Shown here: in pieces, positions 25,535-32,711 of the stretch | Numbering within the stretch: position 1 is the first letter of the stretch | How the letters are laid out: each line of letters begins with the position of its first letter | Origin: Clostridia bacterium | GTDB taxonomy: Bacteria; Bacillota; Clostridia; Christensenellales; Aristaeellaceae | DNA: 64,000 nucleotides | Assembly (NCBI GenBank): GCA_017543905.1 | Contig: JAFYFC010000029.1 | Coordinates: 62,001 to 126,000 of the forward strand | Reading direction: 5' to 3' | The notes under the pieces: generated by a model | Databases searched by the model: none | What the model saw: only the letters and a program-made list of their open reading frames with translations | Told to the model about the DNA's origin: nothing | Translations under genes and position numbers: made by a program

Positions 25535-25676
25535 TCCTTCGCCCAAACGTAACAGCTGCATTCGCCGTGCGGCAGGCAGACCGGCTTGCGGATGCTCCGC
25601 TTACGGTAATGGCGGTTGCGCCGGATTTTCACCGGACTTCCCCTGCTCAGGTTATTGGACGCACGGCAGTATTCTG
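25535..25676 (-). promoter_or_regulatory. Cobalamin (B12) riboswitch
   Basis: On the minus strand the cobalamin aptamer core is recognisable: GGGGAAGTCCGGTGAAAATC followed by CGGCGCAACCGCC, then a variable arm, then the B12 box AAGCCGGTCTGCCTGCC (25587-25571), matching rAGYCMGnnnnCCTGCC. The closing helix P1 pairs GCCGTGCG (25667-25660) with CGCACGGC (25571-25564), 8 of 8. It lies 8-14 bases after a strong promoter (25686-25714). The next gene on this strand is the DUF4430 secreted protein. Expected behaviour: bound cobalamin lowers downstream expression. Confidence 0.88.
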
Positions 25677-25685
25677 TTTTTGCAT

Positions 25686-25714
25686 ATTATAGCACCGTTT
25701 TTTAAACGCGTCAA
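25686..25714 (-). promoter_or_regulatory. Promoter of the riboswitch transcript
   Basis: Minus strand TTGACG (25714-25709), 17-base spacer ending TGC, TATAAT (25691-25686). Transcription would start near 25679, just before the aptamer. Confidence 0.82.
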
Positions 25715-25774
25715 TAAACCACCCGAAAAAATCAGGTGCTCGCGCTAAGCGGCGCAGTGTCGCGCATGCGGTGC

Positions 25775-27925
25775 TTACAGCTTTATTTCCTTCGTTTCAA
25801 GCGGCGCAAGGCTTACTTTAAGCGTGCCTTCGGGCGTTTTAACGCAGGTGCTTACGCTTTCCTCGGAGTTGTTTACGACGATCGCCGTTTTGCTGTTCGG
25901 GAAATACGCCGCCTCGGCACGCGCGTCGTCGCTTATCCAAAGCTTGTCGCATTTTGCTGCGAACAGCAGGATTTCAAGCAGCATCCTCGCGCTCTCGGGC
26001 GTGTTTTCAAAGCTGCTTAAGTATATACCGTAGCCTTCGCCGAAAGAGTTCAAGGTCATCTGCGGTACGCCGCCGTTTTCAAAAAGCACACAGGCGCGTC
26101 CGTCAGTCAGGTACAGGCTTTCATTTACGCGCGGAACAGGGCACACGCTGAAGGGAGGATCCTGAACGGTTTCGAACTGCCATCTGCCGTGGCTGACCCT
26201 GTCGCCCCTGTCCTCGTCTATGCCGAGTATATGCGCAAGGCGGAAGAAGGTATCGAAGCCGTCCGCCGCCGACGGTTCGTTCACGCCTATGAACGTTCCG
26301 CCGTTATACACGAATTCCGTTATGCGTTCGATCAGTCTGCCGCTTTTCCATGCGTCCGCGCCGCTCCACGCGTCGCCCGCGCGGCCCGCGTTGATTATAA
26401 CGTCGAAGCTTCCCGTAAGGTCTCCGTTTTCGGCGTCCTCAAAGCTTATAAAGCGCACGTCGACCGGAAGCCCCGAAAGCGCTTCGTTTATATGTATCAG
26501 CGTGTGCATGTACGTTTCGTGAAAATGGCCCGACAGCGTCCAGCTTCTGAGCTTTCCGTACGAATGCAGCACGCCCACGCGGCAGGGCAGCGTATACGGC
26601 GCGCCCTCCGTGTGCAGCTGCTTGATGCGTCTGAATTCGCAGGCGATCCGCTCTATCGCGTCGTTGAAGGCCGGATAGCCCTGCGTAAGGTGCAGATAGC
26701 CGCCCAGACCGATACGGTCGATCTTCTGTCTGAGCAGGGCGCGGCGCGCGTTTTTCCAGTACAGCAGCGCGTCGCGCTCGGGATGTCCGCCTTCACTGAA
26801 CGTGGGCAGACCGCCGAGTCCCACTGGGAACAGGTAGGGATGCAGCCGTATTTCGTGCGTGGGCACGTCGACGCCCGCGCACAGTCGGCATTCGAAGCCG
26901 GAGAATATGCATTTTATTATTCCGTCGAAGCCGATCGTAGTGAAGTATTCGCCGTAAGGCTCCATGCCTACCCAGCTGTCGTCATAAAACACATACGCTT
27001 TTTTGCCGTACGAATGCACTATATCGACCAGCGCGCGCGCCTTCTGCGCCACGAAGCGGCTGACAAAACGCATGTAATCGCGCTTGCGGGGCGTAGGCGG
27101 CATATGGGACACGCGCAGCTTTCCGCCGTTTACGAAATCCTCGGCGCAGAGCGCGTAGCCGTATTCCTGCTCAAATGCGTCCAGCATCGCGGGGCTTACG
27201 GTAAAGTCGTAGCTGCCCCAGTCCACGAAGCGGGAGCGGTTGCGCATGGAGCTGCCGAATATCCAGACGAAATTATAGAATAAAGACGTAAACCTTACCA
27301 CAGTCGTCGCCGGATTCTGCTCGCACCAGTCCTTGAGCCACTTCTGCAAATACTCCCACGCCAGCGGATGCGTGGGATCGAGCTGACGCAGATGCTCGCT
27401 CGTCCAGTTGTTGGTGGTATGGTTGTACATGTTTATCTCTTCCCAGATGCGCCTGCACATGAAGGACACTGTGTACAAATGCCATTTTTTGCAGCCGCGC
27501 ACCGTAACCGTGCCGTTTTCGTACGTCCAGCGTTCACGCGGAATGGGTTCGTTCTGAGTGCGGTCGTACACCTGCCAGTACTTAAGCGAGTTTTCTGCGG
27601 CGTCTATCTCGAACTGTTCCTCGAAGTAACCCCTGAGCGGCTCTATCGTTACGGTATCCGTGCGCGCGAGCACCGGATCGGAGATAAGAAACGTATGCTG
27701 CTGAGCGTCCGGATGCTCGAGCGCGAACGCGTTGTGCTGGCGGATAATGCAGATCGTGGAATAGATGCCGTAGCCCGCGCTCGTTATCGCGTCGGACAGA
27801 TGCGTGCCGTCCGAGTCCCTTATGACGTCGGCGCCCCATTTTTTCGCCAGCTCGAGGGTAAGCTCCTCGTACCCCGATTCGCCCGGAAGCGTGAAATCTC
27901 CAAAGCTGTATTGATTGCTTATCAT
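25775..27925 (-). CDS. lnpA: GH112 galacto-N-biose/lacto-N-biose phosphorylase (1,3-beta-galactosyl-N-acetylhexosamine phosphorylase)
   Basis: 716 residues, the normal length of GH112. It splits Gal-beta-1,3-GalNAc or Gal-beta-1,3-GlcNAc with phosphate to galactose 1-phosphate plus the free N-acetylhexosamine, inside the cell, without spending ATP. Family landmarks: SFGDFTLPGESGYEELT and KKWGADVIRDSDGTHLS at the start; NNWTSEHLRQLDPTHP; VVRFTSLFYNFVW; KKAYVFYDDSWVGMEPYG in the TIM-barrel active-site region; a Rossmann-like C-terminal section from about 430 (LRSWTLSGHFHET); and a final beta domain. ATG 27925 is preceded by GGGAGG; a longer frame to 27988 lacks a site. It has its own promoter (28010-28038). 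Kinase, nucleotidyltransferase and galE genes at 48-55 kb would process its products. Confidence 0.93.
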   Translation of the reverse strand: MISNQYSFGDFTLPGESGYEELTLELAKKWGADVIRDSDGTHLSDAITSAGYGIYSTICIIRQHNAFALEHPDAQQHTFLISDPVLARTDTVTIEPLRGYFEEQFEIDAAENSLKYWQVYDRTQNEPIPRERWTYENGTVTVRGCKKWHLYTVSFMCRRIWEEINMYNHTTNNWTSEHLRQLDPTHPLAWEYLQKWLKDWCEQNPATTVVRFTSLFYNFVWIFGSSMRNRSRFVDWGSYDFTVSPAMLDAFEQEYGYALCAEDFVNGGKLRVSHMPPTPRKRDYMRFVSRFVAQKARALVDIVHSYGKKAYVFYDDSWVGMEPYGEYFTTIGFDGIIKCIFSGFECRLCAGVDVPTHEIRLHPYLFPVGLGGLPTFSEGGHPERDALLYWKNARRALLRQKIDRIGLGGYLHLTQGYPAFNDAIERIACEFRRIKQLHTEGAPYTLPCRVGVLHSYGKLRSWTLSGHFHETYMHTLIHINEALSGLPVDVRFISFEDAENGDLTGSFDVIINAGRAGDAWSGADAWKSGRLIERITEFVYNGGTFIGVNEPSAADGFDTFFRLAHILGIDEDRGDRVSHGRWQFETVQDPPFSVCPVPRVNESLYLTDGRACVLFENGGVPQMTLNSFGEGYGIYLSSFENTPESARMLLEILLFAAKCDKLWISDDARAEAAYFPNSKTAIVVNNSEESVSTCVKTPEGTLKVSLAPLETKEIKL

Positions 27926-28009
27926 CGTTTCCTCCCATGTTTCAGCTGAAATGCGTACTCTCGCGGCAAAGCCCGCGCGCGCAGGCAAAGCTGTATAATT
28001 CCGTAAATT

Positions 28010-28038
28010 ATTATATTAGAAAACGTTCCGCAAATCAA
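28010..28038 (-). promoter_or_regulatory. Promoter for the GH112 phosphorylase
   Basis: Minus strand TTGATT (28038-28033), 17-base spacer, TATAAT (28015-28010), giving a leader of about 80 bases. Confidence 0.8.
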
Positions 28039-28103
28039 GCACCTCTCGAAATAGTTTTGAACGGATCAAAAACCCGTCTGAAGGCCGTGCGTTACGCAAA
28101 TAC

Positions 28104-28172
28104 TTGCGTGATTCTGCATATATGTTAAAATATCAGGCGGCACTTGTATCATGAAGCATATGGTGTTATAAT
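28104..28172 (+). promoter_or_regulatory. Tandem promoters of the rpsF operon
   Basis: Upstream promoter: TTGCGT (28104-28109), 16 bases, TAAAAT (28126-28131) with TGT before it. Downstream promoter: TTGTAT (28144-28149), 17 bases, TATAAT (28167-28172), also with TGT (extended -10). Two promoters suit a highly expressed ribosomal protein operon. Confidence 0.75.
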
Positions 28173-28189
28173 GTCCAGTGCGCATCCTT

Positions 28190-28213
28190 GCCCCGGAGCG
28201 ACCGTACCGGGGC
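28190..28213 (+). promoter_or_regulatory. Leader hairpin, candidate S6:S18 autoregulatory site
   Basis: GCCCCGG (28190-28196) pairs with CCGGGGC (28207-28213); the loop AGCGACCGTA contains a CCG. Many bacteria have an rpsF leader bound by the S6:S18 pair with a conserved CCG; this hairpin is in the right place but I have not matched the full consensus. Confidence 0.45.
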
Positions 28214-28239
28214 CGTACAGTCCAAAAGGAGGTTATTTT

Positions 28240-28716
28240 ATGAACAAGTACGAAGTCATGTACGTCATCGACACCGCACTGGAAGACCAGGCGAGGTCCG
28301 ACGTCATCAGCCGTTTTTCCGCGCTGGTAGAATCCAACGGCGGAAAAGTCGAGCGCGTTGACGAATGGGGCAAGCGCCGTCTTGCGTACGCTGTCAACAA
28401 AAAGACCGAGGGATACTATGTGCTTATGTACATTTCCGCTCCCTCAGATCTTCCACGCGAGCTGGAACGCAACTTCAAGATCTCCGACGCGGTTATCCGT
28501 TATCTGGTGACTCGTCTGGAAGGCGAAATCCCCGCGAAGCGTGAACCCCTGAAGCCCTATGTAGCGCGCGACACCGCATACGCGTCCGATGCAGACGAGG
28601 CGAAGGAAGACGCTCCCGCGCCCGCGGCAGAGGCTCAGGCTGAAGCCGAAGACGCTCAGGAAGCACCCGTAAGCGAGGAAGCCGACACCGAGGCTCCCCA
28701 GACCGAAATCGAATAA
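28240..28716 (+). CDS. rpsF: 30S ribosomal protein S6 with acidic C-terminal extension
   Basis: 158 residues. Residues 1-95 are ordinary S6 (MNKYEVMYVIDTALEDQAR, GKRRLAYAVNKKTEGYYVLMYI, VIRYLVTRLEG), which pairs with S18 in the small-subunit platform. The last 60 residues are an unusual Ala/Glu-rich tail (DADEAKEDAPAPAAEAQAEAEDAQEA...). ATG 28240 follows AAAGGAGG at 7 bases; an upstream in-frame start lies inside the promoter. ssb and rpsR follow in the classic order. The tail is longer than in E. coli and is probably disordered. Confidence 0.96.
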   Translation: MNKYEVMYVIDTALEDQARSDVISRFSALVESNGGKVERVDEWGKRRLAYAVNKKTEGYYVLMYISAPSDLPRELERNFKISDAVIRYLVTRLEGEIPAKREPLKPYVARDTAYASDADEAKEDAPAPAAEAQAEAEDAQEAPVSEEADTEAPQTEIE

Positions 28717-28741
28717 GCAAGCACGCGAAAGCAGGTAAAGC

Positions 28742-29185
28742 ATGAACAAAGCATTCCTCGTAGGCAACCTCACCAGAGACCCGGAGCTTCGCCAGACCGC
28801 AAGCGGCGTAAGCGTCTGCACGTTTACAGTCGCCGTCAACCGCCGTTTCGCCAATCAGCAGGGCGTGCGCGAGGCTGACTTCATTCCGATAGTGACCTGG
28901 CGTCAGCTGGCCGATTTATGCGGGCATTACCTCAGCAAGGGACGCAAGGTGTCCGTAGTGGGCAGCATACAGACCCGTACCTATGATGCGCAGGACGGGA
29001 GCAAGCGCTATGCTACGGAGGTCGTTGCGGACGAAGTGGAATTTCTGTCCCCTGCAGGCGAGAGCGGCTCCTTCAGTCATCCGACCGAAGCGCCCCAGAC
29101 ACAGCCTCAGGAGAGCGCGCACAGCGCGAATTCCTTCAAACCCGATCAAATGGTTGAAGCCGACGACGACGAGCTTCCGTTCTGA
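28742..29185 (+). CDS. ssb: Single-stranded DNA-binding protein
   Basis: 147 residues: an OB fold (MNKAFLVGNLTRDPELRQT, SVCTFTVAVNRRF, ADFIPIVTWRQLADLCGHYLSKG, VVGSIQTRTYD), a short Ser/Gln-rich linker and the conserved acidic tip DDDELPF that recruits replication and repair partners. It lies between rpsF and rpsR as in most Bacillota, 25 bases after rpsF. It coats single-stranded DNA in replication and recombination as a tetramer. Confidence 0.97.
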   Translation: MNKAFLVGNLTRDPELRQTASGVSVCTFTVAVNRRFANQQGVREADFIPIVTWRQLADLCGHYLSKGRKVSVVGSIQTRTYDAQDGSKRYATEVVADEVEFLSPAGESGSFSHPTEAPQTQPQESAHSANSFKPDQMVEADDDELPF

Positions 29186-29220
29186 TACGCTTTCACGCAC
29201 AGATTTAAGGAGGATTACAC

Positions 29221-29478
29221 ATGTCTGAAGACAGAGGAGATCGCGCCGCACGCCGTCCCCGCGGACACAAGCCCCGCAGGAAGGTCTGCACATTCTGCGT
29301 AGATAAGATCCAGCACATCGATTACAAGGACATCGGCCGGCTGCGCAAGTTCACCAGCGAACGCGGCAAGATACTGCCCCGCCGCATGACCGGAGCCTGC
29401 GCAAAGCATCAGCGTCAGCTCTCTACCGCCATCAAGCGCGCAAGAGCCATCGCGCTCATGCCCTACAGCGCCGATTAA
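29221..29478 (+). CDS. rpsR: 30S ribosomal protein S18
   Basis: 85 residues. [40 protein letters not shown] and [23 protein letters not shown] are S18 hallmarks; two cysteines (CTFC) and one later Cys (GACAKH) suggest a zinc-binding form. The basic N-terminus is slightly long. It has AAGGAGG before ATG 29221 and is the last gene before a terminator. Confidence 0.97.
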   Translation: MSEDRGDRAARRPRGHKPRRKVCTFCVDKIQHIDYKDIGRLRKFTSERGKILPRRMTGACAKHQRQLSTAIKRARAIALMPYSAD

Positions 29479-29561
29479 CCATAACAGGCAAAGCCCGAAC
29501 GTGCGTATCTTAAATAACGCATTCACGGGTGAGCCGGTTTGATCGAACGACGCTTATACGA

Positions 29562-29605
29562 ACGGAGCTGCTGCAGCTGTTATGCGGCAGCCCCGTTTTT
29601 TTGAG
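29562..29605 (+). terminator. Intrinsic terminator of the rpsF-ssb-rpsR operon
   Basis: ACGG-AGCTGC pairs with GCAGC-CCCGT around a 15-base apical region, followed by seven T residues ending near 29603. Confidence 0.85.
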
Positions 29606-29613
29606 GGAGCAGC

Positions 29614-31866
29614 ATGGATTATCCGAAAAAAGGCATTTGGCGGCATTTTAAGGGCGGCACATACGAGCTTATGTATATCGCGCGGCATTCCGAAACCGAC
29701 GAGCCGATGGTCGTTTACAGAGCGCTGTACGAGTGCGGCGAAACACCACTGGGCGAACGCGTATGGGTGCGCCCGCTCTCGATGTGGACGGAAAGCGTAA
29801 CACGCAACGGCCGTACCTTTCCGCGTTTCACTTATGTCGGAGACGAGGCTGCGCCTCCCCCATCCGATGCGGACGCGCCGCCCGCCGATGCAAGCTTTGG
29901 AGAAGCGCCCGCGGCGTTTATCGCGGACGCGGAAATGCAGACGTCTGAGCCTGCAATCGCAGAAGCAGACGAAATATCAGCAGGCGCGCGGCAGGATAAG
30001 GATACTGAACGCTTAGACGCGCACGTCTGCGACGTACGCGGGATACTTTCGCGCGTGTACGGTTACGCAGACTTCCGGCCCGGGCAGGAGCAAGCGATAC
30101 AAAGCATACTTTCCGGCCGCGACACGCTGGGCGTGATGCCTACTGGCGCGGGCAAAAGCCTGTGCTATCAGATACCCGCGCTGGCGCTGGAGGGCGTAAC
30201 GATAGTGATTTCGCCGCTCATCTCCCTCATGCAGGATCAGGTGAACGCGCTTAAACAAAACGGCGTAAACGCCGCATACATAAACACGTCCCTGACCGAG
30301 GCACAGATAAGCGCCGCGCTCAGAAACGCGCAAAACGGCGCGTACAAGCTGATATACGTCGCGCCTGAGAGGCTTGCGACCGACAGATTTCTGCGCGCCT
30401 GCGCGCATATGAACATAGCCCTCGTCGCCGTGGACGAGGCGCACTGCATATCCCAATGGGGACAGGATTTCAGACCGTCGTATCTCGACATACCCGGATT
30501 TATCAAATCTCTGCCCGCACGCCCGCGCGTCTGCGCGTTTACCGCCACGGCCACCCAAAAGGTACGTTCGGATATAAAGGAGCTGCTTGGGCTTGACGAG
30601 CCCTTCGAGCTCGTGACCGGCTTCGACAGGCCCAACCTGTACTTTAACGTACTGCGTCCGGCAAACAAGCTGAGCAAATTAAGCGAGCTGATGCGCACGT
30701 ATGCGGACATGTCGGGCATAATCTACTGCGCCACGCGCCGCCAGACCGACGAGGTGTGCGAATATCTGAATCAGAACGGCGTCCGCTGCGCGCGCTACCA
30801 CGCGGGCATGAGCGAAGAGGAACGCAAAAGCGCCCAGGAAGCGTTTTCAATGGACGAGATACCCGTCATCGCCGCAACCAACGCATTCGGTATGGGCATA
30901 GACAAAAGCAACGTGCGCTTCGTTATACATTACAGCATGCCCAAGGATATCGAAAGCTATTATCAGGAAGCCGGACGCGCGGGCAGGGACGGCGAGAGGG
31001 CGGACTGCGTGCTTATGTATTCGCCGCAGGACCTGGTCACGCAGAGCTTCTTTATAGATCATATAGGCGAAGAAGCGAAGCTTGACGCAAGGACGCTGTC
31101 TACACTCAAAAAATCCGCCCGGCAGCGGCTGAACGCGATGAAATCCTATGCGGTGAGCGGAAAGTGCCTGCGGGCAAGTCTGCTTAAGTACTTCGGCGAA
31201 GACGCGCCCGAGAGCTGCGGCAGGTGCACGGTGTGCGACGGACGCATCAAACGCGCGGACGTTACCGGGCACGCGCAGAGCGTGATGCAGCTGGTCGCGT
31301 CGTCAAAGCGCGCCTTCGGCGCGGGTACGCTCGTGCAGGCGCTGCGCGGGTCCAAAACCGAAAACGTGCTCAGGCTGGGGCTTGACAAAAGCCCGTGTTA
31401 CGGCGCGCTCAAGCAGTTGTCCAGGACCGCAGTCGACAGCGTCGTCGAGGCTATGACGGACGCGGGCGTGCTCGCAAAAACAGACGGAGAATACCCCGTG
31501 ATCAAAAAGGGCGTAAACTGGCAGCAGGCGGAAAGCGGCGAATTACGCCTATACACCGCCGAAGAAACCACCGCGGCAAAGCCCAAAACGCGCCGCGCCC
31601 CTACGCCTGTGCTTACAGACAGCACGCCCGACGCACGGCTGTTCGCGCTGCTGCGCGATAAACGAACCGAGCTCGCGCGCAGCAGGAGCGTGCCACCGTT
31701 CATGATATTTGCAGACACGTCGCTTATAAGTATGACCAAGCTTAAGCCGCATACGCCCGAAGAATTCATGCGCGTGAACGGCGTGGGCGAAGCGAAATGC
31801 CGCGCATACGCCGAAAGCTTTATATCCTGCGTGCTTAAGTGGGAAAAAGAGGAAAAGCGTTTATGA
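29614..31866 (+). CDS. recQ: RecQ-family DNA helicase fused to an N-terminal DUF1653 domain
   Basis: 750 residues. Residues 1-75 are a DUF1653 domain (KGIWRHFKGGTYELMYIARH, PLGERVWVRPLSMW), normally a free small protein. An Ala/Asp-rich linker (75-135) leads to a RecQ helicase: YADFRPGQEQAI, Walker A GVMPTGAGKS (173-182), DEAH box VDEAHCISQWG (274-277), SGIIYCATRRQTDEVCEYL, RAGRDGE, a zinc-binding segment with CLRASLLKYFGE and CGRCTVC, a winged helix, and a C-terminal HRDC domain with PPFMIFAD. RecQ unwinds DNA 3' to 5' in recombination repair. The ATG follows GAGGGAG. The stop overlaps the next start (ATGA), so it is coupled to a PfkB kinase. Confidence 0.93.
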   Translation: MDYPKKGIWRHFKGGTYELMYIARHSETDEPMVVYRALYECGETPLGERVWVRPLSMWTESVTRNGRTFPRFTYVGDEAAPPPSDADAPPADASFGEAPAAFIADAEMQTSEPAIAEADEISAGARQDKDTERLDAHVCDVRGILSRVYGYADFRPGQEQAIQSILSGRDTLGVMPTGAGKSLCYQIPALALEGVTIVISPLISLMQDQVNALKQNGVNAAYINTSLTEAQISAALRNAQNGAYKLIYVAPERLATDRFLRACAHMNIALVAVDEAHCISQWGQDFRPSYLDIPGFIKSLPARPRVCAFTATATQKVRSDIKELLGLDEPFELVTGFDRPNLYFNVLRPANKLSKLSELMRTYADMSGIIYCATRRQTDEVCEYLNQNGVRCARYHAGMSEEERKSAQEAFSMDEIPVIAATNAFGMGIDKSNVRFVIHYSMPKDIESYYQEAGRAGRDGERADCVLMYSPQDLVTQSFFIDHIGEEAKLDARTLSTLKKSARQRLNAMKSYAVSGKCLRASLLKYFGEDAPESCGRCTVCDGRIKRADVTGHAQSVMQLVASSKRAFGAGTLVQALRGSKTENVLRLGLDKSPCYGALKQLSRTAVDSVVEAMTDAGVLAKTDGEYPVIKKGVNWQQAESGELRLYTAEETTAAKPKTRRAPTPVLTDSTPDARLFALLRDKRTELARSRSVPPFMIFADTSLISMTKLKPHTPEEFMRVNGVGEAKCRAYAESFISCVLKWEKEEKRL

Positions 31867-32708
31867 AATTCGCAGTGATCGGAGCGATGAACATGGACGT
31901 GACAGGCTGGTGTCCTAACGTATTCCGCCTGCACGATTCGAATCCCGGATACGTGCGCTTCACGCCCGGCGGCGTCGGCAGAAACGTCGCAGCAGCGCTT
32001 GCAGCGCTGGGGCACAGCGTGTATCTGATCGCGCCGATAACGCGCGACATACCCGGGCAGGCGCTTGCGGCGGATTGCGCCAGGGTCGGCATCGAGCTCT
32101 CCCACGCGCGTTATCACGACGGCAGCGCGCCGTGCTATATGGCGCTGCATACGCCGGACGGCGACATGCTCGGCGCGGTGAACGATATGGGCGCACTGCT
32201 CAGCCTGACCCCCGCCGCGATTTCTGAGGAGCTCGGGTTTATAAACTCCTGCGAAGCATGCGTCTGCGAAGCGAATCTGACGGAAGAGGCGCTTAATTAC
32301 CTGTGCAAGAACGTAAGTGTTCCCGTTATAGCCGACGCGGTCAGCGTTTATAAGTGCAATCGGCTCAGTAAAGCGCTTTGGAGACTTGACGCGCTCAAGC
32401 CCAATCTCGCCGAAGCGAAGGCTCTGAGTCAGGGCAGCACGCCGGAGGAATGCGCGCAGATGCTGCTGGACGCAGGGGTTAAGCGCGTTGTCATTTCCCT
32501 CGGCGCAGACGGCGTGTACGCCGCAGATAAAAACGCAGGCGGATATATAAAACCGACCAAAGTCTTTTCATGCAGTACGAACGGAGCGGGCGACGTGCTC
32601 GCGGCGGGCATCGCCGTTAAATGCGCGCAGGGCGAAGACGCGCTTAAATGCGCCGCCTACGGGATGCAGCTTTCACGTCAGCTCTTGGAGGAAAGAAGCA
32701 AAAACTGA
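31863..32708 (+). CDS. PfkB family kinase, pseudouridine-kinase-like
   Basis: 281 residues. MKFAVIGAMNMDVTGWC and TPGGVGRNVAAALAALG are the PfkB N-terminal signature; CSTNGAGDVLAAGIAV is the C-terminal one with GAGD. The stretch GDMLGAVNDMGALLSLTPA resembles pseudouridine kinase (PsuK), which phosphorylates free pseudouridine; no pseudouridine-5'-phosphate glycosidase (psuG) is seen in the window, so this is tentative. The ATG overlaps the recQ stop by 4 bases, with AGAGGAAAAG upstream. Other PfkB sugars (ribose, adenosine) are alternatives. Confidence 0.82.
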   Translation: MKFAVIGAMNMDVTGWCPNVFRLHDSNPGYVRFTPGGVGRNVAAALAALGHSVYLIAPITRDIPGQALAADCARVGIELSHARYHDGSAPCYMALHTPDGDMLGAVNDMGALLSLTPAAISEELGFINSCEACVCEANLTEEALNYLCKNVSVPVIADAVSVYKCNRLSKALWRLDALKPNLAEAKALSQGSTPEECAQMLLDAGVKRVVISLGADGVYAADKNAGGYIKPTKVFSCSTNGAGDVLAAGIAVKCAQGEDALKCAAYGMQLSRQLLEERSKN

Positions 32709-32711
32709 TTC

